From Halalkalibacter oceani (GTDB taxonomy: Bacteria > Bacillota > Bacilli > Bacillales > Bacillaceae_D), in contig NZ_JAMBOL010000019.1 in the NCBI RefSeq assembly GCF_023715605.1, positions 1 to 55,104 on the forward strand: a DNA stretch of 55,104 bases. The letters are read 5' to 3'. The notes below the pieces were generated by a model, which ran no database searches, was not told the DNA's origin, and was given only the letters and a program-made list of their open reading frames with translations. Both the position numbers and the translations under genes were made by a program. Position 1 is the stretch's first letter. Every line of letters begins with the position of its first letter. Below, one piece after another: positions 24,863-35,536 of the stretch.

Positions 24863-24900
24863 AAAATTTTTGCCAGACGGCTTGCGCCGAATGGCAAAAA
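24863..24900 (-). terminator. Terminator-like hairpin between rplGB and rpsL
   Basis: The 9-bp arms TTTTTGCCA / TGGCAAAAA, with an inner CGGC/GCCG helix, start 4 bp after the rplGB stop and are followed on the minus strand by TTTT. It would act as a partial terminator, setting rplGB apart from the highly expressed str genes. Confidence 0.6.
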
Positions 24901-24904
24901 TCGA

Positions 24905-25153
24905 TCACTTTTTTAAAGCGACAGCAGCTGCGCTGACTTCAATGCCGCAAGCTTTTCCAAGCTTCTTCATCGAGTCAACATATACAAGTGGTATATTCTT
25001 GGTTTTCGCTAATGCTTCAACTTTGTAAATTACTCGGTACTCCGCATCAATCGCGATTATGACCTCAGAAACAATACCCTCATCAAGCGCCTTAAGCGTT
25101 TGTTTCGTACCTATAATTAGGTCATCAGCCTGTAAAACTTTTTCATAAGACAT
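24905..25153 (-). CDS. rplGB: L7Ae-family ribosomal/K-turn-binding protein
   Basis: An 82-residue protein of the L7Ae/L30e/S12e/Gadd45 family, equivalent to B. subtilis YbxF, which binds kink-turn RNA. The typical pattern [16 protein letters not shown] and the C-terminal [14 protein letters not shown] are present. Its cellular role is not settled. It is the first gene behind the promoter at 25200-25228 and precedes rpsL. Confidence 0.93.
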   Translation of the reverse strand: MSYEKVLQADDLIIGTKQTLKALDEGIVSEVIIAIDAEYRVIYKVEALAKTKNIPLVYVDSMKKLGKACGIEVSAAAVALKK

Positions 25154-25199
25154 AAATCATCCTCCAAAGCAACAGGTAGTATCTTAGGCACACTTTGAT

Positions 25200-25228
25200 A
25201 TCTTATCATCCTCATATGCCACTGTCAA
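25200..25228 (-). promoter_or_regulatory. SigA promoter of rplGB and the str operon
   Basis: A consensus -35 TTGACA (25223-25228) and a -10 TAAGAT (25200-25205) with a 17-bp spacer lie in the 92-bp gap after rpoC. Confidence 0.9.
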
Positions 25229-25245
25229 CATCTCTTGAAATAAAT

Positions 25246-28200
25246 TTATTCGTGAGTGAGAACCTCATCAGCAAGCGGAGCTTCTACCTCTTCCGCCGCC
25301 TGTTCATCATACTTCGAATAAATGTTCAAATCACGATAGCGCGCCATTCCCGTTCCTGCCGGGACAAGCTTACCGATGATGACATTTTCCTTCAGGCCGA
25401 GAAGCTCATCGCGCTTCCCTTTGATCGCGGCATCTGTCAACACGCGCGTCGTCTCCTGGAAGGAAGCGGCTGATAGGAATGAATCGGTTTCGAGTGATGC
25501 TTTTGTGATCCCGAGTAAAACCGGCTTGCCTGTCGCCGGACGCTTCTTCTCTAACAGCACTTTCTTGTTTTCATCATTAAACTGTTGAATTTCGATAAGG
25601 GAACCTGGAAGCACGGTTGTTTCACCGGCATCGACAACACGAACTTTACGAAGCATCTGTCTAACCATAACTTCAACGTGCTTATCGCCAATTTCTACCC
25701 CTTGCATCCGGTATACTTTCTGCACTTCACGCAGCAAGTACTCCTGAACATCGTTCATTCCTTTAACCTTCAACAATTCTTTCGGATCAATTGAACCTTC
25801 TGTAAGCGGCTGCCCGGACTCGATGATGTCACCGACAGCAACTTTGAGCCGCGCCCCATATGGAATCGTATAGTTCTTCGTCTCCATTTCACTTTTAATC
25901 GTGACTTCGCGCTTATCGCCATCTTTAAAGTCGATAACTTCACCGTCAATTTCCGAGATGACTGCCTGCCCTTTCGGATTACGCGCTTCAAAAATCTCCT
26001 GAATACGCGGTAAACCTTGGGTAATATCATCCCCGGCTACCCCACCGGTATGGAACGTACGCATTGTAAGCTGTGTACCCGGCTCCCCGATCGATTGGGC
26101 AGCGATAATACCAACTGCTTCCCCAACTTCGACGTCGCTTCCTGTCGCCAGGTTACGACCGTAGCACTTCTTACAAACGCCGTGACGCGTGTCGCATGTA
26201 AAGACGGAACGAATCATCACTTCTTCAATACCCGCATCCACAATCTGCTTCGCGATATCCTCAACGATCAGCTCATTCTTTCGAATTAAGACTTCTCCTG
26301 TTTCCGGATGCTTGAGCGTCTTAAAGGCAACACGCCCGACAAGACGGTCGTACAAGCCTTCAATCACTTCATTACCTTCCTTGATCGCTTTCACTTCTAA
26401 TCCGCGGTCTGTGCCACAGTCATCTTCACGAACGATGACATCCTGGGCCACATCGACAAGACGGCGAGTCAGATAACCTGAATCGGCTGTCTTCAGGGCT
26501 GTATCAGCAAGACCTTTCCGCGCACCATGCGTCGAAATAAAGTACTCCAATACAGTTAGCCCTTCACGGAAGCTTGATTTGATCGGAAGCTCGATAATCC
26601 GGCCTGACGGGTTGGCCATCAAGCCGCGCATTCCGGCAAGCTGAGTGAAGTTCGAGGCGTTACCACGAGCTCCGGAATCACTCATCATAAAGATCGGGTT
26701 GCTTGTATCAAGCGTACCCATCAGCTTATTCTGAATGACATCCTTCGCTTCACTCCAGACAGAAATGACGCGATCATAACGCTCTTCTTCCGTGATCAAA
26801 CCACGTCTGAATTGCTTGAGAATCTTTTCGACCTTCTGTTCTGCCTCTTCTAAAATTTCCTTTTTCTCGGCAAGAACGACAATGTCGGCTACCCCAACGG
26901 TAATACCCGCTTTCGTCGAGTATTTAAAGCCAAGGTCCTTCATTCGGTCAAGCATTTTTGATGTTTCTGCAATCGCGAATTTCTTAAATACTTCCGCAAT
27001 AATATTACCGAGGAAGCCCTTCTTAAATGGCGGAACGAGCTCACTATTTGCAAAGTGCTCCTTCACATTAGCTGAGCTTGAAATAAGATATTTATCCGGC
27101 GTTGCAATTTCCAGGTTCGACATTGTCGGCTCATTCATATAAGGGAATGACTCCGGCAAGATCTCATTAAAAATTAGCTTCCCGACAGTTGTAAGCAGCA
27201 GCTTATCTGTCTGATCCTCACGGAACGTTGTCTTTCCAAGGGAGGCTACCGGAATCGCAACACGGCTGTGCAAATGCACATATCCGTTCTGATATGCAAT
27301 CAATGCTTCATTTGTATCTTTAAAGATCGATCCTTCACCAAGCGCGCCTTTACGCTCAAGCGTTAAGTAGTAGTTACCAAGAACCATATCCTGAGACGGG
27401 GTAACAACCGGCTTTCCGTCCTTCGGATTCAAAATGTTCTGCGCGGCAAGCATTAAAATCCGTGCTTCGGCTTGCGCTTCAGCTGAAAGCGGAACGTGGA
27501 CGGCCATTTGGTCACCGTCAAAGTCCGCATTGTATGCTGTACATACGAGTGGATGCAGCTTGATCGCGCGCCCTTCGACAAGGATTGGTTCAAACGCCTG
27601 AATACCGAGTCTGTGCAGCGTAGGGGCACGGTTTAACAGCACCGGATGCTCGCGGATGACTTCCTCAAGCACATCCCACACTTCCGGCTGAATCCGTTCG
27701 ACCTTGCGTTTTGCGCTCTTGATGTTATGCGCAAGCCCTTTGCTGACAAGCTCCTTCATCACAAATGGCTTGAACAGCTCTAACGCCATTTCTTTCGGCA
27801 GGCCGCACTGATACATCTTCAAGTTCGGCCCTACAACGATAACGGAACGACCTGAATAGTCAACACGCTTCCCTAGCAGGTTTTGACGGAAGCGACCTTG
27901 CTTCCCTTTCAGCATATGGGAAAGTGATTTTAACGGACGGTTCCCCGGCCCCGTTACAGGACGGCCGCGGCGACCGTTATCAATCAACGCATCGACAGCC
28001 TCCTGAAGCATACGCTTCTCATTTTGAACGATAATGTTAGGCGCTCCTAAATCAAGCAGACGCTTCAGACGGTTGTTCCGGTTAATCACACGACGGTATA
28101 AATCATTTAAGTCAGATGTAGCAAAACGTCCCCCGTCAAGCTGAACCATCGGGCGAAGCTCAGGTGGAATGACAGGAAGAACATCTAAGACCATCCAGGA

Positions 28201-28869
28201 TGGTTCATTGCCGGAGTTCCGGAAAGCTTCCAACACTTCAAGACGCTTGATCGCCCGTGTCCGACGCTGTCCTTGAGCGGTAATAAGCTCTTCCTTCAGC
28301 AGGCCGACTTCCTTTTCAAGATCGATATCAGCGAGCAGCTTGCGAATCGCCTCCGCCCCCATTTGGGCTGTGAAAGAGCGACCGTACTTATCACGATACG
28401 TCCGGAATTCCTTCTCGGAAAGCAGCTGTTTCTTCTCTAATGGCGTATCGCCGGGATCTGTGACGACGTAAGAAGCAAAGTAAATAATTTCTTCTAACGA
28501 ACGAGGCGACATATCAAGCACTAGACCCATCCGGCTAGGGATGCCTTTGAAGTACCAAATATGCGAGACAGGTGCGGCAAGCTCGATATGACCCATACGT
28601 TCACGACGAACCTTGGCACGTGTCACTTCAACGCCACAGCGGTCACAGACGACCCCTTTATAGCGGACGCGCTTGTATTTACCGCAATGGCACTCCCAGT
28701 CCTTTTGCGGTCCAAAAATACGCTCGCAGAAAAGACCATCCTTTTCCGGCTTTAATGTACGGTAGTTAATGGTTTCAGGCTTTTTAACTTCCCCTCTTGA
28801 CCAAGAACGAATTTTGTTCGGTGAAGCGAGGCCGATTTTCATATATTCAAAGTTATTTACATCTAACAA
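25246..28869 (-). CDS. rpoC: RNA polymerase beta' subunit
   Basis: The largest RNA polymerase subunit. It carries the catalytic NADFDGDQ loop (about residues 447-454), the zinc ribbon Cys60, Cys62, Cys75 and Cys78, and the second zinc site ([13 protein letters not shown]). I start it at TTG 28869, giving 1207 residues: the GGGAGG eight bases upstream fits this codon, and the resulting [10 protein letters not shown] matches Bacillus RpoC. The ATG at 28896 lies before that ribosome binding site and would add nine unlikely residues. Confidence 0.97.
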   Translation of the reverse strand: MLDVNNFEYMKIGLASPNKIRSWSRGEVKKPETINYRTLKPEKDGLFCERIFGPQKDWECHCGKYKRVRYKGVVCDRCGVEVTRAKVRRERMGHIELAAPVSHIWYFKGIPSRMGLVLDMSPRSLEEIIYFASYVVTDPGDTPLEKKQLLSEKEFRTYRDKYGRSFTAQMGAEAIRKLLADIDLEKEVGLLKEELITAQGQRRTRAIKRLEVLEAFRNSGNEPSWMVLDVLPVIPPELRPMVQLDGGRFATSDLNDLYRRVINRNNRLKRLLDLGAPNIIVQNEKRMLQEAVDALIDNGRRGRPVTGPGNRPLKSLSHMLKGKQGRFRQNLLGKRVDYSGRSVIVVGPNLKMYQCGLPKEMALELFKPFVMKELVSKGLAHNIKSAKRKVERIQPEVWDVLEEVIREHPVLLNRAPTLHRLGIQAFEPILVEGRAIKLHPLVCTAYNADFDGDQMAVHVPLSAEAQAEARILMLAAQNILNPKDGKPVVTPSQDMVLGNYYLTLERKGALGEGSIFKDTNEALIAYQNGYVHLHSRVAIPVASLGKTTFREDQTDKLLLTTVGKLIFNEILPESFPYMNEPTMSNLEIATPDKYLISSSANVKEHFANSELVPPFKKGFLGNIIAEVFKKFAIAETSKMLDRMKDLGFKYSTKAGITVGVADIVVLAEKKEILEEAEQKVEKILKQFRRGLITEEERYDRVISVWSEAKDVIQNKLMGTLDTSNPIFMMSDSGARGNASNFTQLAGMRGLMANPSGRIIELPIKSSFREGLTVLEYFISTHGARKGLADTALKTADSGYLTRRLVDVAQDVIVREDDCGTDRGLEVKAIKEGNEVIEGLYDRLVGRVAFKTLKHPETGEVLIRKNELIVEDIAKQIVDAGIEEVMIRSVFTCDTRHGVCKKCYGRNLATGSDVEVGEAVGIIAAQSIGEPGTQLTMRTFHTGGVAGDDITQGLPRIQEIFEARNPKGQAVISEIDGEVIDFKDGDKREVTIKSEMETKNYTIPYGARLKVAVGDIIESGQPLTEGSIDPKELLKVKGMNDVQEYLLREVQKVYRMQGVEIGDKHVEVMVRQMLRKVRVVDAGETTVLPGSLIEIQQFNDENKKVLLEKKRPATGKPVLLGITKASLETDSFLSAASFQETTRVLTDAAIKGKRDELLGLKENVIIGKLVPAGTGMARYRDLNIYSKYDEQAAEEVEAPLADEVLTHE

Positions 28870-28941
28870 GGGGCTTACCTCCCTTTTGTTTTCCATGACT
28901 TATTCAACCAAGTAATGTCTGTAACGATCCAAGAGGACAGA

Positions 28942-28961
28942 AAGCTGGAGGGAACCAGCTT
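28942..28961 (-). other. Stem-loop in the rpoB-rpoC gap
   Basis: The perfect 7-bp arms AAGCTGG / CCAGCTT enclose a 6-nt loop. A second copy of AGCTGG just upstream on the minus strand could compete for the same partner arm. There is no U-tract. It may be an mRNA-processing or pausing element. Confidence 0.4.
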
Positions 28962-28990
28962 ACACCAGCTCCCAACCGCTTCATTTCGAG

Positions 28991-31900
28991 CTATACTTTT
29001 GATTCGAAGTTAAGATTCAGCTTTTCGCTCGTCTGATCCTCTTCGTCATCAAGCTCCCTCATTTCAATTTCTTCTTCATTGCTCGATAGCATCTTCACGT
29101 CCATGCCAAGCGATTGAAGCTCCTTAATCAGAACCTTAAACGATTCCGGCACTCCAGGCTCAGGCACATTTTCCCCTTTGACGATCGCTTCGTATGTTTT
29201 CACACGTCCGACGACATCATCGGATTTAACGGTAAGAATTTCCTGCAACGTATAAGCCGCGCCGTATGCTTCGAGCGCCCATACTTCCATTTCTCCAAAA
29301 CGCTGTCCGCCAAACTGAGCCTTTCCGCCCAGCGGCTGCTGCGTAACAAGAGAGTAAGGTCCCGTCGAACGGGCATGGAGCTTATCATCGACCATGTGGG
29401 CAAGCTTGATCATATACATGATCCCGACCGATACACGATTATCAAACGGCTCACCTGTCCGTCCGTCGTAAAGCACCGTTTTCCCGTCACGGGCAAGACC
29501 GGCTTCTTCAAGCGTATCCCACACATCATCCTCAGTCGCTCCGTCAAAAACTGGAGAAGCAACGTGAATGCCCAGCTTACGCGCCGCCATTCCGAGGTGA
29601 AGCTCAAGCACCTGACCGATGTTCATCCGCGAAGGTACCCCAAGCGGGTTCAACATGATATCGATCGGTGTTCCGTCTGGGAGATAAGGCATATCCTCTT
29701 CCGGAAGAATACGGGAGATAACCCCTTTGTTTCCGTGACGACCGGCCATTTTATCGCCTTCATGAATTTTACGCTTCTGAACAATATAGACACGGACTAG
29801 CTGATTGACACCCGGAGGAAGCTCGTCGCCATCCTCCCGGTTGAAGATCTTAACATCAAGAACAATTCCGTCCCCGCCGTGAGGGGCACGCAATGACGTA
29901 TCACGAACCTCGCGCGCTTTCTCACCGAAAATCGCATGGAGCAACCGCTCTTCAGCCGTAAGCTCCGTCACTCCTTTAGGCGTTACTTTACCGACGAGGA
30001 TGTCACCATCCTTCACTTCGGCCCCGACGCGGATAATGCCGCGTTCATCAAGGTTTTTCAGCGCATCTTCCCCAACGTTCGGGATGTCACGCGTAATCTC
30101 TTCAGGCCCAAGCTTTGTATCACGGGCTTCTGATTCATATTCTTCAATATGAACCGATGTATACACATCGTCTTTCACAAGACGCTCGCTTAAAATAATC
30201 GCATCCTCATAGTTATATCCATCCCAAGTCATGAAGCCGACAAGGACATTCCGTCCAAGCGCCATTTCGCCTTTTTCCATCGAAGGGCCGTCAGCGAGAA
30301 TTTCACGCTTCTCGACTACGTCACCTTCAGAGACGATCGGACGCTGGTTGTAGCTTGTTCCCTGGTTTGAGCGGACGAACTTTTGCAGGCGGTACTTGTC
30401 AAGATCACCCTTGACTTCCTTGCCATCGACTTCTTCAAGACGACGGACCCAAATTTCCTTCGCTGTTACACGTTCAACGATACCTTTCGTCTTTGAGACA
30501 ATCGCCGCACCCGAATCCTTCGCTGACACGTGCTCCATCCCCGTCCCGACGATCGGCGCTTCCGGCACAAGCAATGGAACTGCCTGACGCTGCATGTTCG
30601 CCCCCATCAGTGCACGGTTCGAGTCATCGTTTTCCAAGAAAGGAATACATGATGTCGCAGCTGATACGACCTGCTTCGGTGATACATCCATGTAATCAAG
30701 ACGCTCACGTGGCACGACCGTGTTTTCTCCCCGGAAACGGGCAATAATATTCTCATCGACAAACGATCCATCTTCAGCAAGACGGGCATTCGCCTGAGCG
30801 ACAACATAGTTGTCCTCTTCATCCGCTGTTAAATAATCGATTTGTGAAGTCACCTTCCCTGTATCAGGGTCAACACGGCGATACGGTGTTTCCATAAAGC
30901 CGAATTCATTGACCTTCGCATAGGAAGAAAGCGAGTTAATCAGCCCGATGTTCGGACCTTCCGGCGTTTCAATCGGACACATCCGCCCGTAGTGGGAGTA
31001 ATGAACGTCACGAACTTCAAATCCGGCACGCTCTCTCGTTAAACCACCCGGTCCAAGCGCCGAAAGACGGCGTTTATGCGTCAATTCAGCTAATGGGTTC
31101 GTCTGGTCCATAAATTGCGAGAGCTGTGAGCTGCCAAAAAACTCTTTAATGGAGGCAATCACTGGACGAATATTAATCAACGCTTGCGGCGTAATCATAT
31201 TAGGGTCCTGAATTGACATCCGTTCACGCACGACGCGCTCCATCCGCGATAAGCCGATACGGAACTGATTTTGTAAAAGCTCACCGACAGAACGAAGACG
31301 GCGATTGCCGAGGTGATCAATATCATCTGTATCACCAACACCGTGCAGCAAATTGAAGAAATAGTTAATAGAAGCAATGATATCAGCCGGTGTAATATGC
31401 TTTACATCGCGCTCGACCATTGCGTTTCCAATAACGCGGATCGTTTTTTCCCCGTCGTGGTCCTCCGGCGAATAAATAAGGATCGATTGCAATTCAATTT
31501 CGGCATCCTCGACAACGCCGCCTGAAGCACGGACATGTCTGAAGCCGACATTGTTTTCAAGATAAGGCAAAATGCGATCCAATGTCCGGCGGTCAAGAAG
31601 AGTTCCCTCTTCGGCAATCACTTCTCCCGTTTCCGGATCTACTAATGTTTCAGCTAAGCGCTGGTTAAACAAACGGTTTTTTATATGAAGTTTCTTATTA
31701 ATCTTATAGCGACCCACATTGGCTAAATCATAGCGCTTCGGATCAAAAAAGCGTGATTCCAACAGGCTTTTCGCATTGTCAACGGTAGGCGGCTCCCCGG
31801 GACGAAGACGCTCGTAAATTTCCAAAAGCGCTTTTTCCGTACCGTCCGTATTATCCTTTTCAAGCGAATTACGAAGGTACTCATCTTCTCCGAGTAAATC

Positions 31901-32533
31901 AATGATCTCTTGATCAGATCCAAAACCTAACGCACGCAAAAGAACCGTCACAGGGATTTTTCTGGTGCGGTCTATACGAACATAAACGATATCTTTGGCA
32001 TCTGTCTCAAGCTCCAGCCATGCCCCGCGATTCGGGATGACCGTAGCCGTAAAGCCTTTTTTACCGTTTTTATCCGTTTTTTCACTGTAATAGACACTAG
32101 GTGAACGAACAAGCTGAGAAACAATTACACGCTCGGCTCCATTGATCACAAACGTTCCTGTCTCTGTCATCAATGGGAAATCTCCCATGAAGACCTCTTG
32201 CTCTTTTACTTCCCCAGTTTCCTTGTTAATGAGACGAACCTTAACCCGAAGTGGCGCTGCATAGGTCACATCGCGTTCCTTTGATTCATCAACCGGGTAC
32301 TTTGGCTCTCCTAGACTATAGTCTATAAACTCTAAAACCAAGTTCCCCGTGAAATCTTGGATTGGAGAAATATCCTGGAACATTTCTCTCAGGCCCTCAT
32401 CAAGAAACCATTGGTAGGAGGCTGTTTGAATTTCAATTAAATTCGGCAGCTCCAACACTTCATTAATTCTTGCATAGCTTCTCCGCTGGCGGTGGCGTCC
32501 ATACTGAACTAGTTGACCTGTCAACTGATTCAC
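28991..32533 (-). CDS. rpoB: RNA polymerase beta subunit
   Basis: The 1180-residue beta subunit. The rifampicin region (about 467-498, [20 protein letters not shown]) keeps Asp476, His486 and Ser491, the equivalents of E. coli D516, H526 and S531, so it looks rifampicin-sensitive. The C-terminus carries an acidic tail (about residues 1150-1170) of the kind seen in Bacillus. It is preceded by a 296-bp gap and followed by rpoC. Confidence 0.98.
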   Translation of the reverse strand: MNQLTGQLVQYGRHRQRRSYARINEVLELPNLIEIQTASYQWFLDEGLREMFQDISPIQDFTGNLVLEFIDYSLGEPKYPVDESKERDVTYAAPLRVKVRLINKETGEVKEQEVFMGDFPLMTETGTFVINGAERVIVSQLVRSPSVYYSEKTDKNGKKGFTATVIPNRGAWLELETDAKDIVYVRIDRTRKIPVTVLLRALGFGSDQEIIDLLGEDEYLRNSLEKDNTDGTEKALLEIYERLRPGEPPTVDNAKSLLESRFFDPKRYDLANVGRYKINKKLHIKNRLFNQRLAETLVDPETGEVIAEEGTLLDRRTLDRILPYLENNVGFRHVRASGGVVEDAEIELQSILIYSPEDHDGEKTIRVIGNAMVERDVKHITPADIIASINYFFNLLHGVGDTDDIDHLGNRRLRSVGELLQNQFRIGLSRMERVVRERMSIQDPNMITPQALINIRPVIASIKEFFGSSQLSQFMDQTNPLAELTHKRRLSALGPGGLTRERAGFEVRDVHYSHYGRMCPIETPEGPNIGLINSLSSYAKVNEFGFMETPYRRVDPDTGKVTSQIDYLTADEEDNYVVAQANARLAEDGSFVDENIIARFRGENTVVPRERLDYMDVSPKQVVSAATSCIPFLENDDSNRALMGANMQRQAVPLLVPEAPIVGTGMEHVSAKDSGAAIVSKTKGIVERVTAKEIWVRRLEEVDGKEVKGDLDKYRLQKFVRSNQGTSYNQRPIVSEGDVVEKREILADGPSMEKGEMALGRNVLVGFMTWDGYNYEDAIILSERLVKDDVYTSVHIEEYESEARDTKLGPEEITRDIPNVGEDALKNLDERGIIRVGAEVKDGDILVGKVTPKGVTELTAEERLLHAIFGEKAREVRDTSLRAPHGGDGIVLDVKIFNREDGDELPPGVNQLVRVYIVQKRKIHEGDKMAGRHGNKGVISRILPEEDMPYLPDGTPIDIMLNPLGVPSRMNIGQVLELHLGMAARKLGIHVASPVFDGATEDDVWDTLEEAGLARDGKTVLYDGRTGEPFDNRVSVGIMYMIKLAHMVDDKLHARSTGPYSLVTQQPLGGKAQFGGQRFGEMEVWALEAYGAAYTLQEILTVKSDDVVGRVKTYEAIVKGENVPEPGVPESFKVLIKELQSLGMDVKMLSSNEEEIEMRELDDEEDQTSEKLNLNFESKV

Positions 32534-32742
32534 CCCTCAAATCTCGCGTTATAGTATCTAAAAATGCATCACCCCCGCCCCTCGTCACGAGGCACAAGAC
32601 TAGATGACGCACCTTTATAGATTGAGCAAAACCTTTAAAACCGTGCAAGGCAGCAGAAGAATGTCGTAACTTTCTATCTAACCACCAAAAAGAAAACGGG
32701 TTTTCGGTAACCAATTTTCTTATTCGACCATTCGATTATTTC

Positions 32743-32773
32743 AGTATAACCACTTTTCCACACCATTATTCAA
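32743..32773 (-). promoter_or_regulatory. Possible weak promoter before rpoB
   Basis: In the 296-bp gap 32534-32829, the minus strand has TTGAAT (32768-32773) and TATACT (32743-32748) with a long 19-bp spacer. A small AT-rich hairpin (GAAAA/TTTTC, 32692-32705) followed by T5 lies downstream. I see no gene in the gap; a frame overlapping the rpoB start has no ribosome binding site. Confidence 0.35.
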
Positions 32774-32829
32774 CAATTCCCACTTGACATTTGCCAAAAT
32801 GGCGTTCTAAAAATAGGTAGTTATACGCA

Positions 32830-33465
32830 TTAAATAACAATACCACAAAAGCAAGGCTCGGTCAAACTTTTTTTTGCTTTTATAATAAAGTAACCTTTTT
32901 TCTTCTCAACGACGTCTACTTGGGCAAAGAGAGTCTCTAATTTTTCTAGCGCCGATGGAGCCCCCTGCTTTTTTTGAATAACCACCCATAATTCACCGCC
33001 CGGTTGCAGATGCTGAAGCGCCTGCTCGAAAATAAGATGAACGATTTTCTTGCCAGCCCGGATTGGCGGATTCGTAACGATCGCAGCAAAGTCCCGCTTT
33101 TCCACCCGGCTAAAGCCATCGCTTTCGTAAACGAGGCAGTTGGCAATCCGGTTTTCCTCACCGTTTTTTTTCGCCAACGCAAGTGCTCTCTCATTCACAT
33201 CAATCATATGAACCATTCGGCTTTCATCTTCTTTGGCAAGCGTCAAACCGATCGGCCCATACCCGCAGCCGACATCGAGAAGATCTCCAGCCTGCTCCGG
33301 AAAGGAAAATGTCTCTATTAACAGCTTACTGCCAAAGTCAACTTCTCGTTTCGAGAACACTCCACTGTCCGAGGCGAAATGCAGCTTATGGCCGCGAAGC
33401 TCAAAGCTCCACTTTCGTTCCGCGCTTTCGACAGAAGGGTTTTTTGCGTAATAATGTTCCGACAT
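32830..33465 (-). CDS. ybxB: Class I SAM-dependent methyltransferase (YbxB/RsmC-like)
   Basis: A 211-residue methyltransferase with the SAM-binding motif LLDVGCGYGPIGLTLA (about 62-77) and the catalytic NPPIRAGK motif typical of RsmC-type N2-guanine methyltransferases of 16S rRNA. The Bacillus member lacks the duplicated N-terminal domain of E. coli RsmC, and its exact target is not certain. It sits between rplL and rpoB, behind two tandem terminators that probably lower its expression. Confidence 0.9.
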   Translation of the reverse strand: MSEHYYAKNPSVESAERKWSFELRGHKLHFASDSGVFSKREVDFGSKLLIETFSFPEQAGDLLDVGCGYGPIGLTLAKEDESRMVHMIDVNERALALAKKNGEENRIANCLVYESDGFSRVEKRDFAAIVTNPPIRAGKKIVHLIFEQALQHLQPGGELWVVIQKKQGAPSALEKLETLFAQVDVVEKKKGYFIIKAKKSLTEPCFCGIVI

Positions 33466-33485
33466 CCTTCCTTACTCCTTTCTAA

Positions 33486-33512
33486 ATAAGAAAAACGCCA
33501 CAGGCGTCTTTT
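33486..33512 (-). terminator. Second terminator after rplL
   Basis: The arms AAAAGACGCC / GGCGTTTTT with a 3-nt loop, one base bulged, are followed by CTTATT. It lies about 20 bp before the ybxB start and backs up the stronger hairpin upstream. Confidence 0.6.
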
Positions 33513-33516
33513 CTGT

Positions 33517-33549
33517 GAAAAAAAGGACCCGCCTGCTGCGAGCCCTTTT
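33517..33549 (-). terminator. First terminator after rplL
   Basis: A 12-bp stem with two G-U pairs (33521-33532 / 33538-33549) and a 5-nt loop is followed on the minus strand by seven T. It starts 12 bp after the rplL stop and should reduce read-through into ybxB-rpoB-rpoC. Confidence 0.85.
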
Positions 33550-33560
33550 CCCACTATCAA

Positions 33561-33923
33561 TTACTTAAGTTCAACAGAAGCGCCTGCTTCTTCAAGCTTA
33601 GCTTTCATTTCTTCAGCTTCTTCTTTCGCTACGCCTTCTTTAATTGGAGCTGGAGCACCGTCAACAAGTGCTTTTGCTTCCTTAAGACCAAGGCCAGTGA
33701 TTTCACGTACAGCCTTGATAACGTTGATTTTAGATCCGCCAGCAGATTCTAAAATAACGTCGAATTCAGATTGCTCAGCACCGCCAGCGTCTCCGCCGCC
33801 TGCAGCTACAGCAACTGGAGCAGCAGCTGTTACTCCGAATTCTTCTTCGATTGCCTTAACAAGGTCATTTAGTTCTAAAACTGTCATTTCTTTAATCGCT
33901 TCAATGATTTGATCTTTACTCAT
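33561..33923 (-). CDS. rplL: 50S ribosomal protein L7/L12
   Basis: bL12 forms the flexible stalk that recruits translational GTPases and is present in several copies per ribosome. The 120-residue product has the N-terminal dimerisation domain, an Ala/Gly-rich hinge (about 35-50) and the C-terminal [15 protein letters not shown] factor-binding domain. It lies 88 bp after rplJ and is followed by tandem terminators, which fits its need for excess synthesis. Confidence 0.98.
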   Translation of the reverse strand: MSKDQIIEAIKEMTVLELNDLVKAIEEEFGVTAAAPVAVAAGGGDAGGAEQSEFDVILESAGGSKINVIKAVREITGLGLKEAKALVDGAPAPIKEGVAKEEAEEMKAKLEEAGASVELK

Positions 33924-34011
33924 GATAAATCCTCCCTATTTCGTTTTTTTAAAGTATCTTACTAGCTCACGTATCTGAAACCCAGCGTAGTGCCGGGCGG
34001 GTCAACATACA

Positions 34012-34509
34012 TTAAGCGCCTTGCTCTTCCTTCTGATCCGCAACGGCTTTTGTCGCCAATGCAAAGTTGCGCATTGGAGCTTGAAGCACGCTGAGAAGCA
34101 TAGATAGAAGTCCTTCGCGTGATGGTAGCTCAGCAAGAGCCTTGATTTCTTCCACGCTTGTGATGCGGCCTTCGATGACACCAGCTTTGATTTCAAGAGC
34201 TTCGTGTTCTTTTGCAAAGCTGTTAAGAACCTTCGCAGGAGCAACAACATCTTCATCGCTAAATGCGATTGCAGTTGGACCAACAAGCTGTGCATCCAGC
34301 TCAGAAAGGTTTGCCTCAGCTGTTGCGCGGCGCGCAAGTGTGTTCTTGTATACCTTGAACTCGACTCCAGCCTCACGAAGCTGCTTACGAAGCTCAGTTA
34401 CTTCTGCAACATTCAGTCCGCGGTAATCGACAACAATCGTCGCTTTGCTTGCATTAAGCTTTGCAGCGATATCAGCTACAACCTGTTTTTTCTGTTCTAA
34501 TACGCTCAT
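34012..34509 (-). CDS. rplJ: 50S ribosomal protein L10
   Basis: L10 (uL10) anchors L12 dimers to the ribosome. The product has 165 residues from the ATG at 34509 ([11 protein letters not shown]), with GGGAGG upstream; the upstream ATG at 34536 is in the leader and is rejected. It is under its own promoter and an L10-type leader with attenuator. Confidence 0.98.
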   Translation of the reverse strand: MSVLEQKKQVVADIAAKLNASKATIVVDYRGLNVAEVTELRKQLREAGVEFKVYKNTLARRATAEANLSELDAQLVGPTAIAFSDEDVVAPAKVLNSFAKEHEALEIKAGVIEGRITSVEEIKALAELPSREGLLSMLLSVLQAPMRNFALATKAVADQKEEQGA

Positions 34510-34554
34510 CCTTACACCTCCCATAGTTTTATCCATACCGTCCGAAAAGCATGT

Positions 34555-34581
34555 AAAAAGCCCTCATGCAGACATGAGGGC
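34555..34581 (-). terminator. Attenuator terminator in the rplJ leader
   Basis: A perfect 9-bp stem GCCCTCATG / CATGAGGGC (34560-34568 / 34573-34581) with a 4-nt loop is followed by TTTTT. It lies between the L10-binding region and rplJ and is the expected regulatory output of the leader. Confidence 0.88.
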
Positions 34582-34604
34582 AGACAAACACAGAGTTGTT
34601 CTTC

Positions 34605-34668
34605 TGTATCTATTGCTTACCTCGGTAGGAAGTTTAAGCGGTGTACGCCCCTACTGTCTACGGTATGA
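34605..34668 (-). promoter_or_regulatory. L10 leader RNA
   Basis: The minus strand holds CCGTAGACAGTAGGGGC and, downstream, CTTCCTACCGAGGTAAGC. These paired CAGTAGG/CCTACCGAGGT blocks are the recognisable core of the bacterial L10 leader, to which the L10-L12 complex binds to repress rplJL. It is followed by an attenuator hairpin. Confidence 0.88.
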
Positions 34669-34706
34669 CATTTTATTTTGATGTACCCGTATCAGGCACT
34701 CTTAAG

Positions 34707-34735
34707 AGTATATACAGGGTACAGGAAAAAGTCAA
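34707..34735 (-). promoter_or_regulatory. SigA promoter of rplJ-rplL
   Basis: A -35 TTGACT (34730-34735) and a -10 TATACT (34707-34712) with a 17-bp spacer begin 10 bp after the rplA stop. Confidence 0.88.
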
Positions 34736-34744
34736 TCGTTTGTT

Positions 34745-35440
34745 TTATTTGGCAAATGCAGATGCATTGACGCGAATACCAGGCCCCATTGTTGAAGCAA
34801 TCGCAACGTTTTTCATGTACGTTCCTTTTGCTGCAGCAGGCTTCACCTTCACAAGCGTCTCAATGATCGTTTTCAAGTTTTCAGCAAGCTTCGCTGATTC
34901 AAATGAAACTTTACCAATCGGCACGTGGATGTTACCGGCTTTATCAACACGGTACTCTACTTTACCAGCCTTGATTTCATTGACAGCCTTCTCTACGTCG
35001 AAGGTAACTGTTCCTGTTTTCGGGTTTGGCATTAAGCCTTTCGGTCCGAGTACCCGGCCGAGCTTACCAACTTGAGCCATCATATCAGGAGTCGCAACGA
35101 TCACATCAAACTCGAACCAACCTTGGTTGATTTTGTTAATAAGATCTTCTTCTCCTACATAATCAGCGCCAGCCGCTTCAGCTTCCTTCGCTTTATCGCC
35201 TTTCGCAAATACAAGCACACGTTGTGTTTTACCAGTTCCGTTAGGCAGAACAACAGCGCCACGAATTTGTTGATCGGCTTTCTTAGGGTCAACCCCAAGG
35301 CGAACAGCCACTTCGACTGTTTCGTCAAATTTAGCTGTAGCTGTTTTCTTCACTAACTCAATTGCTTCTTCAACTTGATAAACCGTATCGCGGTCAACAA
35401 GCTTAAGAGCTTCTTGATACTTTTTACCTTTTTTAGCCAT
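34745..35440 (-). CDS. rplA: 50S ribosomal protein L1
   Basis: L1 (uL1) forms the mobile stalk that handles the E-site tRNA and in many bacteria represses its own operon. The 231-residue product has [19 protein letters not shown]. It follows rplK by 96 bp, with two hairpins in the gap. Confidence 0.98.
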   Translation of the reverse strand: MAKKGKKYQEALKLVDRDTVYQVEEAIELVKKTATAKFDETVEVAVRLGVDPKKADQQIRGAVVLPNGTGKTQRVLVFAKGDKAKEAEAAGADYVGEEDLINKINQGWFEFDVIVATPDMMAQVGKLGRVLGPKGLMPNPKTGTVTFDVEKAVNEIKAGKVEYRVDKAGNIHVPIGKVSFESAKLAENLKTIIETLVKVKPAAAKGTYMKNVAIASTMGPGIRVNASAFAK

Positions 35441-35458
35441 GCTATTTCCTCCTCGATT

Positions 35459-35521
35459 GTGGTTTTAGCGGTAGTACCTCCCACTTATGAAAGGTTGCGA
35501 CCTTAGATCAGGTTGCAACCT
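35459..35521 (-). promoter_or_regulatory. Two hairpins between rplK and rplA, possible L1 site
   Basis: The first hairpin (35492-35521) pairs AGGTTGC with GCAACCT and extends through ACCT/AGGT across an A-C mismatch. The second (35459-35484) pairs GTGG/CCAC and GGTA/TACC across an asymmetric internal loop and overlaps the approach to the rplA ribosome binding site. An asymmetric loop of this kind resembles L1-binding mRNA sites, but this is a guess from shape. Confidence 0.45.
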
Positions 35522-35536
35522 CCAAGAAACTTACAA

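Noticed and set aside
24796-24897. N-terminal extension of rpsL to 24897
   Set aside because: It would run through two hairpins; the ATG at 24795 has the ribosome binding site and the conserved MPTINQL start. Similar extensions of rpsJ, rplK, rplJ, sigH and rpmG were dropped for the same reason.
28920-28990. T-box-like GGTTCCC in the rpoB-rpoC gap
   Set aside because: There is no T-box consensus, no terminator with U-tract and no aminoacylation gene downstream.
29114-29800. 228-codon plus-strand open frame opposite rpoB
   Set aside because: It is antisense to a conserved part of rpoB, with no ribosome binding site and no recognisable protein features; long antisense frames are common over such genes.
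32463-32714. 83-codon frame overlapping the rpoB start
   Set aside because: It starts at a non-ATG codon with no ribosome binding site and runs out of frame into rpoB.
32784-32812. Plus-strand TTGACA in the ybxB-rpoB gap as an antisense promoter
   Set aside because: The -10 at the right distance is poor (TCTAAA) and there is no gene downstream on that strand.
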